A DNA stretch of 64,000 nucleotides. Source: Exophiala sp. HKRS030. Taxonomy: Eukaryota; Ascomycota; Eurotiomycetes; Chaetothyriales; Herpotrichiellaceae. How positions within the stretch are numbered: position 1 is the stretch's first letter; every line of letters begins with the position of its first letter. Shown here piece after piece: positions 1 through 11,338 of the stretch. The notes under the pieces are model-generated. The model was not told where the DNA came from. It searched no databases and worked only from the letters and a program-made list of their open reading frames with translations. The translations under genes and the position numbers were made by a program. The DNA is taken from assembly GCA_023897205.1 (NCBI GenBank), contig JAHWDD010000003.1, forward strand, positions 3,103,665-3,167,664, in the 5' to 3' direction.

Positions 1-635
1 AAATCATTGGCAAGACAGTCTTGGATATCTTTGATCTGAGAAGTGTGAGGATGCAAAAGCAGAGTAGGTAGTAACAAGAGCTCACATCTTCCAAGATGGT
101 AGCCCAATGAGTTGCCCCAAGGTAGCTGGTCTCACTTGACCTGATTTCCAGATGGCCTTTAGGCGTATCCTTGACTTGGTCCAAGTCCTCAATGTTCTCT
201 GGGCTCAGTTCGAAGTCCAAACGTTTGTTCAAGTGGACTGCTGGCGTAATGTCGTTGCTATATGGCGGTGTAGGTTGCTTTGAAGTCCTGGGATTCGTAT
301 CTTCTGCGTGTATCAACGAAGCAACAATCTGTTCAAGTTTCTGCAGCCGATTCTGAGCCTCGGACACTTTGTTAGAATCTGTGAGAGCCTTGGTGTGTCT
401 GTTACGACCATTCTGAGCCTTTCGGCCCGTCGCGCCATCTTTACTTTTGTCAATTCTGGATACATCAGTATCTGTTCGGATTCGACGACTTCAGCTGACA
501 GTACCCGTGTATCTCCTGGTTCGAAGATGGCCAAAGTCCTATCTTTCTTTTGCTTGTTCGAGTTTCCGCTTGAATGGAGGGCGGGTTCACCTTACCAACG
601 CGGAAAATCTGTTGATATTCAGTATACTTGGGCAT
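1..635 (-). CDS. Fungal-specific transcription factor, 5' part only (runs off the left edge)
   Basis: Only the N-terminal part is present. On the minus strand the frame from about 463 down to 86 encodes a Lys/Arg-rich segment, then a short coiled-coil-like stretch (EAQNRLQKLEQIVASLI), a Ser/Thr/Pro linker, and a conserved block (SSETSYLGATHWATILED). This order is typical of the linker and entry to the fungal_trans domain of Zn2Cys6 regulators. An intron lies at 36-85 (GTGAGC...CTCAG), after which reading continues as IKDIQDCLANDF to position 1. Upstream of about 490 the frame is broken; the segment starting at the ATG at 635 (MPKYTEYQQIF) can be joined only by assuming one or two missing bases or introns. 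No Cys6 cluster is visible, so the DNA-binding domain is absent, degenerate or in an unrecognised exon. The family call is inference from the conserved block; the start is unresolved. Confidence 0.5.
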
Positions 636-1162
636 CTTGTCTTGCTGATGAGTCTTGGTTTCATCATTCAGTCCTTTCACGGAAGTCGGTTGTCATTTCA
701 GGTTAATTCTGGATGACGAGCAATCGACTTGACTCGGCTGGCTCTTTGATATGTTTCTACCAAAGTTCCAATTTTGTAGATGTCAGAATGAGCTTAAGAT
801 AGCGTCATGTCACGGATATCTCTGGGAAAGCTGTCGTTCCTAGCCACATGGGCTTCCAAGATCCTGAGAGCAAGTTGAATGTATTAGTGACACTGGGCAC
901 ACTGGGGGTACCTGGTTCTGATGGCGCCTAATCACGTGATCTTGCAAGCCAACCGAATCTCTGATTGGTCATTTCTGCGGATGAATTTCTTTAGCGTGCA
1001 GGTGAACAATTGATCTCGTGTCGCAGGAGAAAAGTCTCTCAAACTACTGAAGATCAAGCAACACACATCGCCTATGGTCCATTACAACCAGTTCCCCAGC
1101 ATCCACCAAACAATATTCTGACAAGTCAGCGGAGCTCGGGGAACATCTGAAATCTCTTCCTC

Positions 1163-2320
1163 ATGAAAAGATTGAGGCTGTTGAGATGGAGCGGCAGTGT
1201 ACTTTCACCAAGGAGCAGACCTGAGCACTCTCGACTCCAAGTCTGCCATCTACGAAGATGTCAATCAACAGCCGCGATACCCTCCCATATTTCAGACAAA
1301 AAACCACAATTCTTGACAGAAGATGTCTTGTTACAGTTTCCTTCACCACCACACACCGCGGCCCGAACCTCAGCCAAACTTGCAGCTCTACATGCTCGAA
1401 TTTCCCTACCTTCGCGATTTCCCCTCGAGACTTTGGCCAGGACACTGGTAGATCCATCCGCGGATCAATCTCTCCGATTCAACAATAAACCTTTTACAGT
1501 CCTGGGAAATGATCTGCTTGGGTACTACACTTCGGAATACATTGTGGCGCAGTATCCTCGACTGCCATTATCTGTTGTGTTTGCAGCAATGTATGCGTAC
1601 GTTGGTCCGGCTGCCTTGGCTACACTGTCACATGAATGGGGTGTGGAAGCTGCTGCTGAGCCTGGTGGCGAGGTCGATCCGGGCCTGCTGCAATTTAAGA
1701 GAATCCCTTGGAAAAGTGACTCAGACCAGCCATCTGAGCCCAAGGTCGTCGGCACTGAATTCGACGCGTCAACTGGTCATCGACGTGGTATGAGTGAGCG
1801 TTCGGTACGCGGGGATGCATTTGGGGAAACGCCGACAAAAGAATTGAACGAAGACAAAGGAATATCGACGGAACGTGCACGAGCGCATTTTGTCCGAGCT
1901 GTGATGGGGGCAGTTTACTTACATGCAGGAAGGGCAGCTGCGAAGCATTTCTACAAGCAACACTTTATGTCACGGCAACTGGACATTTCACGCCTTTTCC
2001 AATTCAAGCAGCCGACACTGGATTTGAGCAGATTATGTGCTCGGGAAGGGTTTCAATCACCAGTTGCCCGGATAGAGAGTGAGACTGGTCGGAGAAGCAG
2101 AACACCAGTATTTGTGGTGGGCATCTATTCCGGAAACGACAAGCTCGGCGAGGGTGCTGGTGCCAGTCTTGACGAAGCCAGAACACGAGCAGCGGTTGCC
2201 GCGCTAAAAGGATGGTATCTGTATAGCACACCCGAAGTTCGACTTCCGAGCGAGATGGAGGAGCCTGGTGCAAAGAAGTGGACGTCTATCTTGATTGATC
2301 CAGGTGATGTAGTGGTCTAA
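1163..2320 (+). CDS. mrpl3: Mitochondrial large-subunit ribosomal protein mL44 (MrpL3-like)
   Basis: A single-exon gene of 385 aa. The N-terminus is basic and Ser/Arg-rich (MKRLRLLRWSGSVLS), as expected for a mitochondrial presequence. Residues of roughly 60-270 form a catalytically inactive RNase III-like fold (KLAALHARISLPSRFP; LGNDLLGYYTSEYI; ARAHFVRAVMGAVYLHAGR). The C-terminal part (about 285-360) is a double-stranded-RNA-binding domain (PVFVVGIYSGNDKLGEG; EARTRAAVAALKGWY). This architecture is that of mL44, which sits at the periphery of the mitoribosomal large subunit. The ATG at 1163 is the first in the frame and immediately precedes the presequence. The reading frame is intact. Function is from the family; placement in the ribosome is not shown here. 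Confidence 0.93.
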   Translation: MKRLRLLRWSGSVLSPRSRPEHSRLQVCHLRRCQSTAAIPSHISDKKPQFLTEDVLLQFPSPPHTAARTSAKLAALHARISLPSRFPLETLARTLVDPSADQSLRFNNKPFTVLGNDLLGYYTSEYIVAQYPRLPLSVVFAAMYAYVGPAALATLSHEWGVEAAAEPGGEVDPGLLQFKRIPWKSDSDQPSEPKVVGTEFDASTGHRRGMSERSVRGDAFGETPTKELNEDKGISTERARAHFVRAVMGAVYLHAGRAAAKHFYKQHFMSRQLDISRLFQFKQPTLDLSRLCAREGFQSPVARIESETGRRSRTPVFVVGIYSGNDKLGEGAGASLDEARTRAAVAALKGWYLYSTPEVRLPSEMEEPGAKKWTSILIDPGDVVV

Positions 2321-3737
2321 GTTCGGCACGTTCGCAACATGTCATTAACAGCCGAGCTACTTTGGAGGGATGTATTCTAGAAAGGGATTGAGGATGCTGC
2401 ATATAGCTGTACTTACAAAATGGCCGGACTGCATATTTAGGCGCTCCAGACGGTGTCGAGGGAAACTCGATCAAGGCTCGAGACATTGTCCATCGCATAT
2501 AGTGGGAACAACAAGGTCGCAACTCCGAAACTTGATGGTGCAATAGCTGCACTGCACGTCTTTCTTGAGGTAGTCAGGTGTCAACTAGGGACGTAGTGTG
2601 TAGCATGTCGCTCTCGGGATGGATACGTTGTGAACGTCTTTGGGGGGAAAGTCCATCACGTGGAACTCGAACATAATGCAAGACGATCAAGACTTGGCGC
2701 GGCCTCCCCGGACATACCATGACGTCAACTAGCCTAAAGGCGTGGCTAACCCGAACCTATTGTTGGAAGTTGCGAGTCTCAAGTTCATGGCACGCCTGGA
2801 AATATCAAGGGGGTCAATCTTGCACATCATTTTCCTTGAAGGATGAATTGGACTCTCAGGTCGCGGTGATCATATCTGTAGAAGGAGGATGGCAGGGGAA
2901 GAGGACATGGAAGCCTCACCCTTGACCTAATAGATAGCCACGACAGCAGAATATGCCTTGGGAAGACATGCAGGTTTTAAAGTTGACATGTCTGGAACAC
3001 GATGGGACCTTCTGCACCCGCGGTTGCGCAAAAGTTCGCTCCGTTTCATAGGCAGCCTTAAGGGGCCAATGAGTTGGAAGTTAGGCATGGCTTAAGTAAC
3101 CCAAGAGCCCCGTTTGGCCTCCTGAGCCGTCCAGATTGCCTTTGCAGGCACCTAGAAGTCTTTCTGTAAGGTGAAAGGATCGAATGTCAAACTTGGACCC
3201 TGCAGTAGTTAGTGATGGCTGTTCGTGAAGGCATTGCCCTGCGCCACCTGCATGGAGCCCTTCCGCGCCTAAGTTGCCAGTCGCTGGGGGTCTTTGGCAG
3301 CATTATTCCTCGCAGTGTGCCCTCCCAGGTGCATCCGTTGGTGCCTCCCTGGTTCGCTGGCCCACGAATCAAATCGCCAGACACAACTTGGGGATTCCAT
3401 CAAACCTTGATCTTAGGCAACGACCAACGACTGCCATCGTCTTTGATGATGATTGCAAACCCGAATCCCCCATGACTGGGGCTTGTGACTTTCAAGTTTC
3501 CAGCGTCTGTCAAATCATGGTCCACACCTCAACCTTGACCTTTTGGGCCAGCTTAGCCTCGCTAGGCATTCTTCCGTCTTGAATTTCAGCTTTGAGTCAT
3601 GGCGGATTTATGGGCCGACAAGTGCTTTGTACTTGGTTTTCTTGATATATGCCCCTCCACCCTTCCGCTGGTCTATATTTCTTAATCTCTACGTCCTTGA
3701 GCAAATATCGAGTCGAGGCCCTTCCAATTTTGGCATC
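2321..3737. other. Intergenic, no gene recognised
   Basis: About 1.4 kb between mL44 and the next plus-strand gene. Only short open stretches occur and none resembles a known protein. The last 150 bases before 3738 are pyrimidine-rich, as is usual for fungal 5' leaders. Confidence 0.6.
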
Positions 3738-4628
3738 ATGGCAGCCGCATCTTACTATGACGCTGGCCCTCGGCCGCCTCTACAACAACAACATCAATCG
3801 TCAGGACTCTATCCTCCACAAGGACCTCAACGAGCATCATCCCAACCCGCATTCACATATTCACAACCCCAGCCAATCCCTCATCCTGGTCCACCTCACT
3901 CTTCACAGATGCAATCTCAAGCCCAGAACTCACCATTCTCTCCGCCTCCATATCAACCTTTGAACGAAGAGTCTAAGCCAACAGTTCACTTTGCGCCCAC
4001 GCCGTCACCTCTGAATCAACATCGCCCCTCCAACGGCAGCCAACCAAGGCCCGACCCATACATATTCAACCAGCCAAACTATCAAGTTTCTCCCAATCAA
4101 CATCTCGCCCCTCAGCAACAGTCATACATTCCTCAAAACTACCAGACACAGTCGCAACCACAACAATATACTCCACACTATCAACCAGTCCCCCACCACC
4201 GGCTATCTGACTCATCAGCTCACGGGGGTTACGTATCAGATCCGGAGCGCCACCGAAGAAAACATAGAGATCGCGGTCGACGCATCTCAGACCGCTCTCG
4301 ATCTACTAAAGCGGACGGTCTTCTAGGCGCCGCTGGTGGCGGATTGATAGGTGACCTCATATTTCCTGGTTTAGGGACATTGGGTGGCGCACTGGTGGGT
4401 TGGGTCGGAGGAACGGACTACGGCAAGCATCGAAAGTGGCGCGAGGAGAAACGGGACAGAGATCAAGAGCGATGGGAACGGAAATATAGGAGTGCCAGTG
4501 ACAGGTCTAGCAGTCGAAGCCGGGAGAGGGAGAGGGACAGAGAAAGAGACACGGATAGAGACAGAGGAAGGCGGAGGAGCAGTCATGATCGCAAGGGCAG
4601 CCATGACAGAAGAAGACCGCACAGCTGA
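3738..4628 (+). CDS. Pro/Gln-rich protein with a glycine-zipper membrane hairpin and Arg/Ser/Asp-rich tail
   Basis: A 296-aa protein read from the ATG at 3738, which begins MAAASYYDAGPRPP; the frame is open upstream but has no better ATG. Residues 1-165 are low-complexity Pro, Gln, Ser and Tyr. A basic stretch follows (RHRRKHRDRGRR), then a clear glycine zipper at about residues 195-222 (LLGAAGGGLIGDLIFPG and LGTLGGALVGWVGG). That Gly-x3-Gly spacing is known from glycine-zipper 2TM-like domains that pack or insert in membranes. The last 70 residues are a highly charged Arg/Glu/Asp/Ser region (RERERDRERDTDRDRG). No catalytic motif is seen. Function unknown; a membrane-associated or condensate-forming role would be speculation. 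Confidence 0.75.
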   Translation: MAAASYYDAGPRPPLQQQHQSSGLYPPQGPQRASSQPAFTYSQPQPIPHPGPPHSSQMQSQAQNSPFSPPPYQPLNEESKPTVHFAPTPSPLNQHRPSNGSQPRPDPYIFNQPNYQVSPNQHLAPQQQSYIPQNYQTQSQPQQYTPHYQPVPHHRLSDSSAHGGYVSDPERHRRKHRDRGRRISDRSRSTKADGLLGAAGGGLIGDLIFPGLGTLGGALVGWVGGTDYGKHRKWREEKRDRDQERWERKYRSASDRSSSRSRERERDRERDTDRDRGRRRSSHDRKGSHDRRRPHS

Positions 4629-7263
4629 TGTCCTCGTGACGCCCTTTTGGCTCATATGTGGCACTTGGAAGTCCAGCCCCGACTTCTTTTTGGATTCGAT
4701 TTTTTGTATGAGCTATGATTTTTATGACTTCATTATATTTGGATGATATATCAGAACCCAGATGAATGACATACGAGACCAATGATACCCATCAATGCGG
4801 CGGGAACTACCAGTGTTCGAAGGTAACAGCACATGACGTTACTGGTAACGAATTCCCTTACATACTCCAGAGATATTTCAAGACAAGTCAACAGAGCCTC
4901 ATGATCTCATCTTCTCCCCCAACTAGGTACCGTGCAGTAGTCGTTAGCAAGCCCTCCCCACGGGTTGTACCAAGGCGGCACGGTGGCAAACCGGAGTTGC
5001 GATTCGAAGTATATCGACGAGTCGAATCGTATCTTCCTGCCGGAAGGTGGGTAGACGTAGTTATGTCATGCACAAAACATGGCGGGGGGCAAACACAGTT
5101 GGTACTCCACCAAGACCCTAAGAGTCTGCCAACCACCTGCCTGGCGTTGAAACCGCATTGTCGAGAAATTTCTACCTTTTTGGTCCCACCCGCATAACTT
5201 TCCAGTCGGATTGATGCCTGCCTTCTGCGATGCAGGGCGAGGAGGTCCTTTCATGTACCCGGGCTCCTTCAGAATGACTCACATGAACCGGATCTGAAAG
5301 GTTTGCAGTTTCGGGTTCAGGCTTTCAGGCAACCACAGTGACCTGCTGACCACCTGCCACGAGGAGGCAACCACCACACGTACATAAGTCCACGACGCGG
5401 ACACGGGACGAAAAGGCTCATGCATACCTTACACCAAAGTCAATTGAGATGGACTCTGGTTGGCTGTCCTGACTCATCGAAGATGTCCTGCTCGCGCATC
5501 CAATAAATTACCCGACTTACTTCTTGTGTTGTGGAAGATTGGGTAGTTGCGGCTCTTGACCTTTTTCTGTACACCTTGAACGTGGTATTCTCGTAGCACT
5601 GCTCGAAGTTCTGAGAATACCCTTCAGCCAGCCAGCTTTCCAGCCTTGATGTCGGCGCTGCCACATCTCGAAAGTGATGCAGCAGGCAGAAGGTCGTTTG
5701 TATGTAGTCTGAATGCCGCACTCGACCATTCTAAACTGAAATGATGCGCTGTACTGCCAAGACTACGGCAGACCATTGTTATCTCAGGAGCCTGAACATA
5801 TCGAACCAACTCGCCTAGCATTATGTACTCGTCCTATGTTGAGCCTCCAATTATGTTTTCACGGCTTTTCAAATCATATAAAAGTGCTCAATAGTCTTCT
5901 CAGTCAGAAGAAGTTGCATGCTGTTACTCCTGCAACCAGGAGGATACCCAGTTCTACGACGTACCTCAGCGCCATGTTGCCGAGCATGAGACGCGTAGCG
6001 ATTCTGCCCAGAAGGCCATGATATCGATAATTTCAAGGGCTGGGCTTGTTCCGGATTTGCAACAATCACTGTAGGGAACAAACCGGCAGTTGCTATATGG
6101 AAATAGGCACTCATGTATTGACAACATCACCCGTCGATGGTCCTCGAAGTTTGCTCAATATCAGGAACCTCCATTGTCATACAATCTGGCCGAGACGGTA
6201 ATGGGTGTCCTCATAAGGCACCAAGGAGATCAATATTGGTCCCAAGAGGCGTGTCAAGGCTCATGGCTATCGACGGGGTCTCGAGTTCGCAAATCATCAC
6301 CGTCCTCAAGGCCTCCGTGGGGTCGCCAATGTCTTCTGAACTCTTGATTGGGAGGAAGCCAAGAGCGGGCCAAAAATGCCAAGAGCGGAATCTGGTTGCG
6401 TCGAAGGCCCTGCCCAGATGTGCCCACGTTCCCTCAACGCTGTAATCTACCCCATGGGGGCTTGGAGCCAGGGATTCTCAAGACGGAACTCCGCTACAAG
6501 AGCCTATGGTTCAGATTCCATCGGCTACGGTAGGCCTAGAAGATTCTTCGCTTTTTGCAGCGAGCGGTCGCAGCGGGGCGAACGAGGAAACGCTTCGTCC
6601 ATGTGTTTAAGATGTCAGCCCTGGACGTCTCGCCCAATCAATAACTGATCCTAGACTTGGAAATGGGCACGGCACAGCGGACCGAGATGAATATTCTCGA
6701 ACTCCGTTCGTTACTCCAAGTTCGCGGCTAGATCTTCCAGCGTTCAACGCCCTCAAATCTCAGATTTCCCGGATCTCTTGAGACCATCATCCAAGAGAAT
6801 ATGGCGGTAGCTAGCTCTTGCGCGGGACTGCTCTGTCAAACGCCTCAACATCAATTTGACAGCATGGGGGTGCAAGTTGGGCAAACTCTCTCCCCAGCTT
6901 TTCGAGTTCGTCGGACCGGGGTTATGGTTACATGGCTCCCATTCCAAGAATCTTTGCCATCTTGTTCTAGCGCGCTCGAATGTGCCACAGACACCACTGT
7001 TGATCTTTCTGTTCCGCCCAGACCTTCCTGCTGATTGCCACTGGGATAATTCTCAAATCCACCACTTTTTGACAGTCTTTGTCTTGCAGGGTGGTGTCAG
7101 ATTCGACCGGCGACCCCGGGTTTGGAGACATGGCCCATGACTATAAAGCAGGTCAATCCTCTTGAATTCACGATTGTTCTTCTGGCTCGCAGTCTTCTTC
7201 CACTTTACCCATTCTCTCAGAAGCTTTACGGATCGATCCTGCTTGAATCATCCCTTGTCCATA
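4629..7263. other. Gene-poor region with possible decayed coding patch near 6.6-6.8 kb
   Basis: No intact gene was recognised over 2.6 kb. A coding-looking patch on the plus strand at about 6617-6780 (GNGHGTADRDEYSRTPF, then RLDLPAFNALKSQIS) is ended by a stop and has no start. It may be a relic or part of a gene with unrecognised introns. The last 100 bases before 7264 are pyrimidine-rich and serve as the leader of the MFS gene. Confidence 0.4.
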
Positions 7264-8841
7264 ATGGGTTCAGATTTCGAAAATGAAAAAGGAACGAGCG
7301 TTCCTGTCGAGGGCGCCGAGCTAGCAAATGCTGCAGCTACACCGGTAGTCGACGCAGAGACTGAAAAGAAGTTGTTAAGGAAGTTGGATATCCGTATCAT
7401 TCCCATGGTCATGTGGATTTATCTCATGAACTTCATGGACAGAGGTATTTCGACACCAGAAATTTCTATTGTCCTCTTGCTGATGATGATCAAGTCAATA
7501 TTGGCAATGCCCGATTATACGGCTTGGAAGAGGATCTTGGTATGCAAGGAGACCAGTTCCAATTGGCAGTGTCGATCCTCTTCGTCACCTATTGTGTGAG
7601 TGACATGCACCATCATCACTAGCTCCCCGTTTGCTGAGTGAGTATAGATCTTTGAAGCTCCATCGAATCTCGTCATCAAAAAATTGCAACCTGCCCGGTA
7701 CCTCGCTGGCTTAATGTTCGCATGGGGTATTGTGGCCACATTTACAGCATTTGTCAACAACCTTGGAGCTCTTATTGCTTGTCGTCTGCTCCTGGGCCTC
7801 TTTGAGGCTGGTCTCTTTCCCGGGGTCATTGTATACCTCACCATCTTCTACTCGAAACGAAGCATTGCCCTCCGGACCGCATATTTCTTCTCGATGGCAG
7901 CTGCATCCGGAGCATGTGGTGGCTTTGTCGCATATGCGATTGGCTTCATCGATGGAGCAGGTGGCTGGAGAGCTTGGAGATGGATCATCCTGATCAACGG
8001 CATTCCAACGGTACTGACCGCCTTTGCCGTTCCCTTCGTTTTGCCAAACAGTGTCGAAACGGCCAAGTTCCTCACTGAAGAAGATAAACGCAATATGGTT
8101 CTCATCCGAGAATCCGAAATCGGCTCTACTGCTAAAGCACAACACCTTCATTGGGATGATGTCAAAGCTGGTTTGACTGATTGGAAGACATATCTCTTTT
8201 CCGTCGGTCAATTCTCCATCAACACGATGGTCTACAGTTTCAGCGTCTTCTTGCCGACCATCATTCGAGGTTTAGGTACTTGGAGCATTGCAGAAGTTCA
8301 AGCCCTGACCATTCCTGTGTTCGCCCTGGGTGCCATTGTGTATCTCACGTGCGCATGGGCTAGCGATGTATATCAGCAACGCGGAGTCTTTGTCGTTGGT
8401 GCAAGCATAACTGCTATCATCGGATATTGCCTTCTCATCTCCAACTACAATTCAGCCACAAGCTTTGCCGGTTGCTTCTTCGTCAGCATGGGTTGCTTCA
8501 CCGCTGCTGGCAGTGCATTGGTATGGTTGAATTCCAACAACCCTCGCTGGGGCAAGAGAGCTGTCAGTAGCGGCATGCAACTATCAATTGCCAACGCTGC
8601 AGGAGTATCGGCTCCATTCCTATTCAGCAACCAGTATGCCCCTACTTATGTCCCCGGCTATGCTGCGAGCATTGGTTTGCTAGCCCTGCAGGCGACTTTG
8701 CACACCATTGTTTGGTTTTATTGGAGACGACAGAATAAGAGGAAGCTTGAAGGTAAGGAGGATTGGAGAATGGAGGGTTTGACTGAGGAGCAGATTGCAG
8801 AGTTGGGAGAACACAATCCTCGGTACATTTACTCTACATGA
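7264..8841 (+). CDS. Major facilitator superfamily transporter, Dal5/allantoate-permease-type (anion:cation symporter family)
   Basis: Three exons, 7264-7444, 7495-7595 and 7648-8841, give a 491-aa protein. Intron 1 (50 nt) has a GTATTT donor and rejoins the sequence as DRVNIGNARLYG, the conserved end of TM1 in this family. Intron 2 (52 nt, GTGAGT...TATAG) rejoins as IFEAPSNLVIKKLQP, the family's TM2 motif. Further signatures are ACRLLLGLFEAGLFPG (TM4) and RTAYFFSMAAASGACGG (TM5), with a second six-helix half from about residue 270. The acidic N-terminus and the C-terminal charged tail are cytoplasmic by family topology. Members take up allantoate, nicotinate, vitamins or similar organic anions with protons; the substrate here cannot be told from sequence. 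The 3' end overlaps a possible antisense ORF by 13 bp. Confidence 0.92.
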
Positions 8842-9245
8842 TGTTGGAGTGTTGGATGTTCGAGATTGATTTCTACGGCGTTGATCGAGAAGACATCAAA
8901 AGATAAGAAGTGTTGTGCTCCGATCCATGCTATGGCTCCCGCGATGTCTCTGGGCTGTCCGAGACGACAGGTTGTACCTGTTCGTGTGGCGGGTGCATGT
9001 GGATGAATCTTGTAGACGACGCCACGACCATAGATATCATAACCTTGAGGGTCATGCGGTGTTATTCTATACAAATGTTGATCAAGAGTATAGAATTTGC
9101 TTCGAGTCAGCACGCTGCGATCAGTGTCTTTAGGGAGTTCCCCATCCAAGAGTCCAATCGCGTGAAGTATTTTCAATTCTTGCGACTGCACTCCCGTCAC
9201 AGTAAATTCCCGTATGAATTCAAATGACGCGAAACATGGTGGCAA
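8829..9245 (-). CDS. Possible hypothetical protein, antisense and tail-to-tail with the MFS gene
   Basis: An open stretch of 138 codons on the minus strand with plausible protein-like composition (GYDIYGRGVVYKIHPHAP; DIAGAIAWIGAQHF). It has no ATG near its 5' end in frame (it begins with TTG), so it would need an upstream exon. A candidate acceptor (ATTTAG) lies just upstream at about 9254. No family is recognised. Its stop falls inside the last codons of the MFS gene. It may be the 3' exon of a small gene or a chance ORF. Confidence 0.25.
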   Translation of the reverse strand: MPPCFASFEFIREFTVTGVQSQELKILHAIGLLDGELPKDTDRSVLTRSKFYTLDQHLYRITPHDPQGYDIYGRGVVYKIHPHAPATRTGTTCRLGQPRDIAGAIAWIGAQHFLSFDVFSINAVEINLEHPTLQHHVE

Positions 9246-9637
9246 TAGGACTAAATGACAAGTCAGACAACCTAATCACAATCCATTCTACCCTACTTGC
9301 TAAATCTATCAGAACTTTTCCCATCATTGTAACCAGCCTCCTACTCTCAACACAGACAACCAACCTACAACAAGCATTTCTAAATTCGGACACGTCTATG
9401 TTCCAGGGAGATCACTGATGTTGGACTCTATCAGCATGGCGGCGTCTTGACACAGAGAATCGAAACTTCCTGAGGACACATGGAAGTTGATACTTTTCCT
9501 TAACGAGCGACTCATTCACTCACACGAAGTCCACCGCAATCACGCAACACAAAAGTTTGATCCGACCTCTGACTAGTATATTGAAAGATGCACCATACAG
9601 CAAACCGTGGTGGGCAGTTTTTGCTTTTTGAATCAAA

Positions 9638-11152
9638 ATGTTGCTACAGCCACGAAAGCGGCCTGCCACCGCGAAGTCCAAGAGGGCGAGGCATCCCTTA
9701 CCAGACACATCTACTACCAAACGAGGTCGAGGCCGTCCGATGAAGAAGGAATCGCAGCTCAAACCACCGCACGTTGTTCGGATGCAACAAGCCAGACTCT
9801 TGCTCGCTCGCCAGAAGCTGGACCTCGAACGACCTTCATCGCGGTCCCGGCTTTCCACCATCGAATCACTGCCGGTGGAACTAATTCAGCAGATATTCTT
9901 CTACGCCCTAGAGATCAATTTGCCTCGGGCTTCGACACATCTAGCCCGTGTCTTGTCGAAGCCATCGATCTATGCTGCTTTAATCCTGTTTGCGTACTTC
10001 AACGCCGACGAGTCCCAGCCTGTTGAGCAACATCTTTTTCTGCCAGCAAAGTACCGATATATCGACTCGGTGGAGAGAACGCGGCTGCAGGAAGGCATTC
10101 TAGCTTGTCGATGGTGTACGGTTGACATGCTCAAAGAGCACATGCCCGTCCTCAGCAGACTGGTCATGGTGCAGGCATGGCACCGGGAGCGCCAGCGAAT
10201 CCTGGAACTGCCCAAATCAGCCTCCTTCGATCAATTCGGCGTAGCAGAAGGCCAAGAGTATTTCCAACCCGTCGCGGCATTGCCAAACGACATAAATGAC
10301 CGTCAGGCTCTAGAAAAGCATTTCTTCGCCAGAAGTGACATCCCGTGCTTCGACTGCTTTTCCTCCCTCAGACCTTCCTCCCAACCACACAAGTGCGGGA
10401 TTGGGCCTGTTGGGCAAAACGGCTTCCTCCCACGCGTGATCGAATGGGAATTTCACAATGAGACGAAAGCCAACCATCCACCAAGACAAGTCAAGCAACC
10501 GACCTACGGCACCGCGATTCTCGACGTCCGCTGCCTCCCCGATCACATCCTCCAAGGACGGCCCGAGTGGACCGAACCACAGATCGAAATGGTCATGCTA
10601 TTACGCCAGAGCATGCGGTTCCTCGCCGGCGACCGCATCCCGATCCGGATGTCGGCGGCCGCACTCTTCGACGGCATGGCATCGGCAATCCGAACTCAGA
10701 ACACCACTGCATTGTTAGTGCTTCTCGAGCTACATTTCGCCATATGCTCTGATCCCGACCGTGGTGGAGCAGCGGCGACATATCCACTACCGCTGGAGAT
10801 GTTCCACCTGGCATGCCATCAGGCGCAGCCGCACGCGTCGCGGATCATGGCGCTGCTGCTGCGCGGTGGGATAGCAAGCGTTCCGAGCGAGGACTACGAT
10901 TTGACGTCGTGGGCTGTGCGGAATAGAGACGACGATGTCGCGCGGTTCTTGCTTCGCCATATGGAGGGTGCACATGGAGATTATGGTTTGGCGCACGGCC
11001 AGAGCTTGTTTGTCAACGGGATCACGCACGATAGGGTGAATTCAGATATCGTGCCTTTGGGTCATGTCGATTTTACCTTTGAGATTGGGTATATCTCGCA
11101 TGGGTCGACGCATGGCACGCAATCTAATGGACATTTGATCATCGCTGGTTAA
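9638..11152 (+). CDS. AT-hook and F-box-like hypothetical protein
   Basis: A single-exon, 504-aa protein starting at the ATG at 9638. Residues 22-37 contain an AT-hook core (TKRGRGRPMKKE), which in known proteins contacts the minor groove of AT-rich DNA. Residues 74-100 (LSTIESLPVELIQQIFFYALE) match the consensus of an F-box start. The remainder resembles fungal F-box/ankyrin-like proteins of unknown role, with short helical repeats near the C-terminus (ASRIMALLLRGGIASVP; DDDVARFLLRHMEGAHG) that look ankyrin-like. There is no catalytic motif. Similar lineage-expanded proteins are common in Pezizomycotina. The function is not known. Confidence 0.8.
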   Translation: MLLQPRKRPATAKSKRARHPLPDTSTTKRGRGRPMKKESQLKPPHVVRMQQARLLLARQKLDLERPSSRSRLSTIESLPVELIQQIFFYALEINLPRASTHLARVLSKPSIYAALILFAYFNADESQPVEQHLFLPAKYRYIDSVERTRLQEGILACRWCTVDMLKEHMPVLSRLVMVQAWHRERQRILELPKSASFDQFGVAEGQEYFQPVAALPNDINDRQALEKHFFARSDIPCFDCFSSLRPSSQPHKCGIGPVGQNGFLPRVIEWEFHNETKANHPPRQVKQPTYGTAILDVRCLPDHILQGRPEWTEPQIEMVMLLRQSMRFLAGDRIPIRMSAAALFDGMASAIRTQNTTALLVLLELHFAICSDPDRGGAAATYPLPLEMFHLACHQAQPHASRIMALLLRGGIASVPSEDYDLTSWAVRNRDDDVARFLLRHMEGAHGDYGLAHGQSLFVNGITHDRVNSDIVPLGHVDFTFEIGYISHGSTHGTQSNGHLIIAG

Positions 11153-11338
11153 GTGACGCTTGGAGCTACTTGGACCAATTCTTGGTGCCCCAGACTGATG
11201 TTGGTGAACTATCATGTTTCGTGAGGCGTTCCATCATTGTCATACCACCATTGGCTTGGTGGTCATGTCTGCTACAACCTACCTACTCTAGATAACACCT
11301 TCGAGACCCATTCGCCACGTTTGCAGCAGGCTCCCGTG

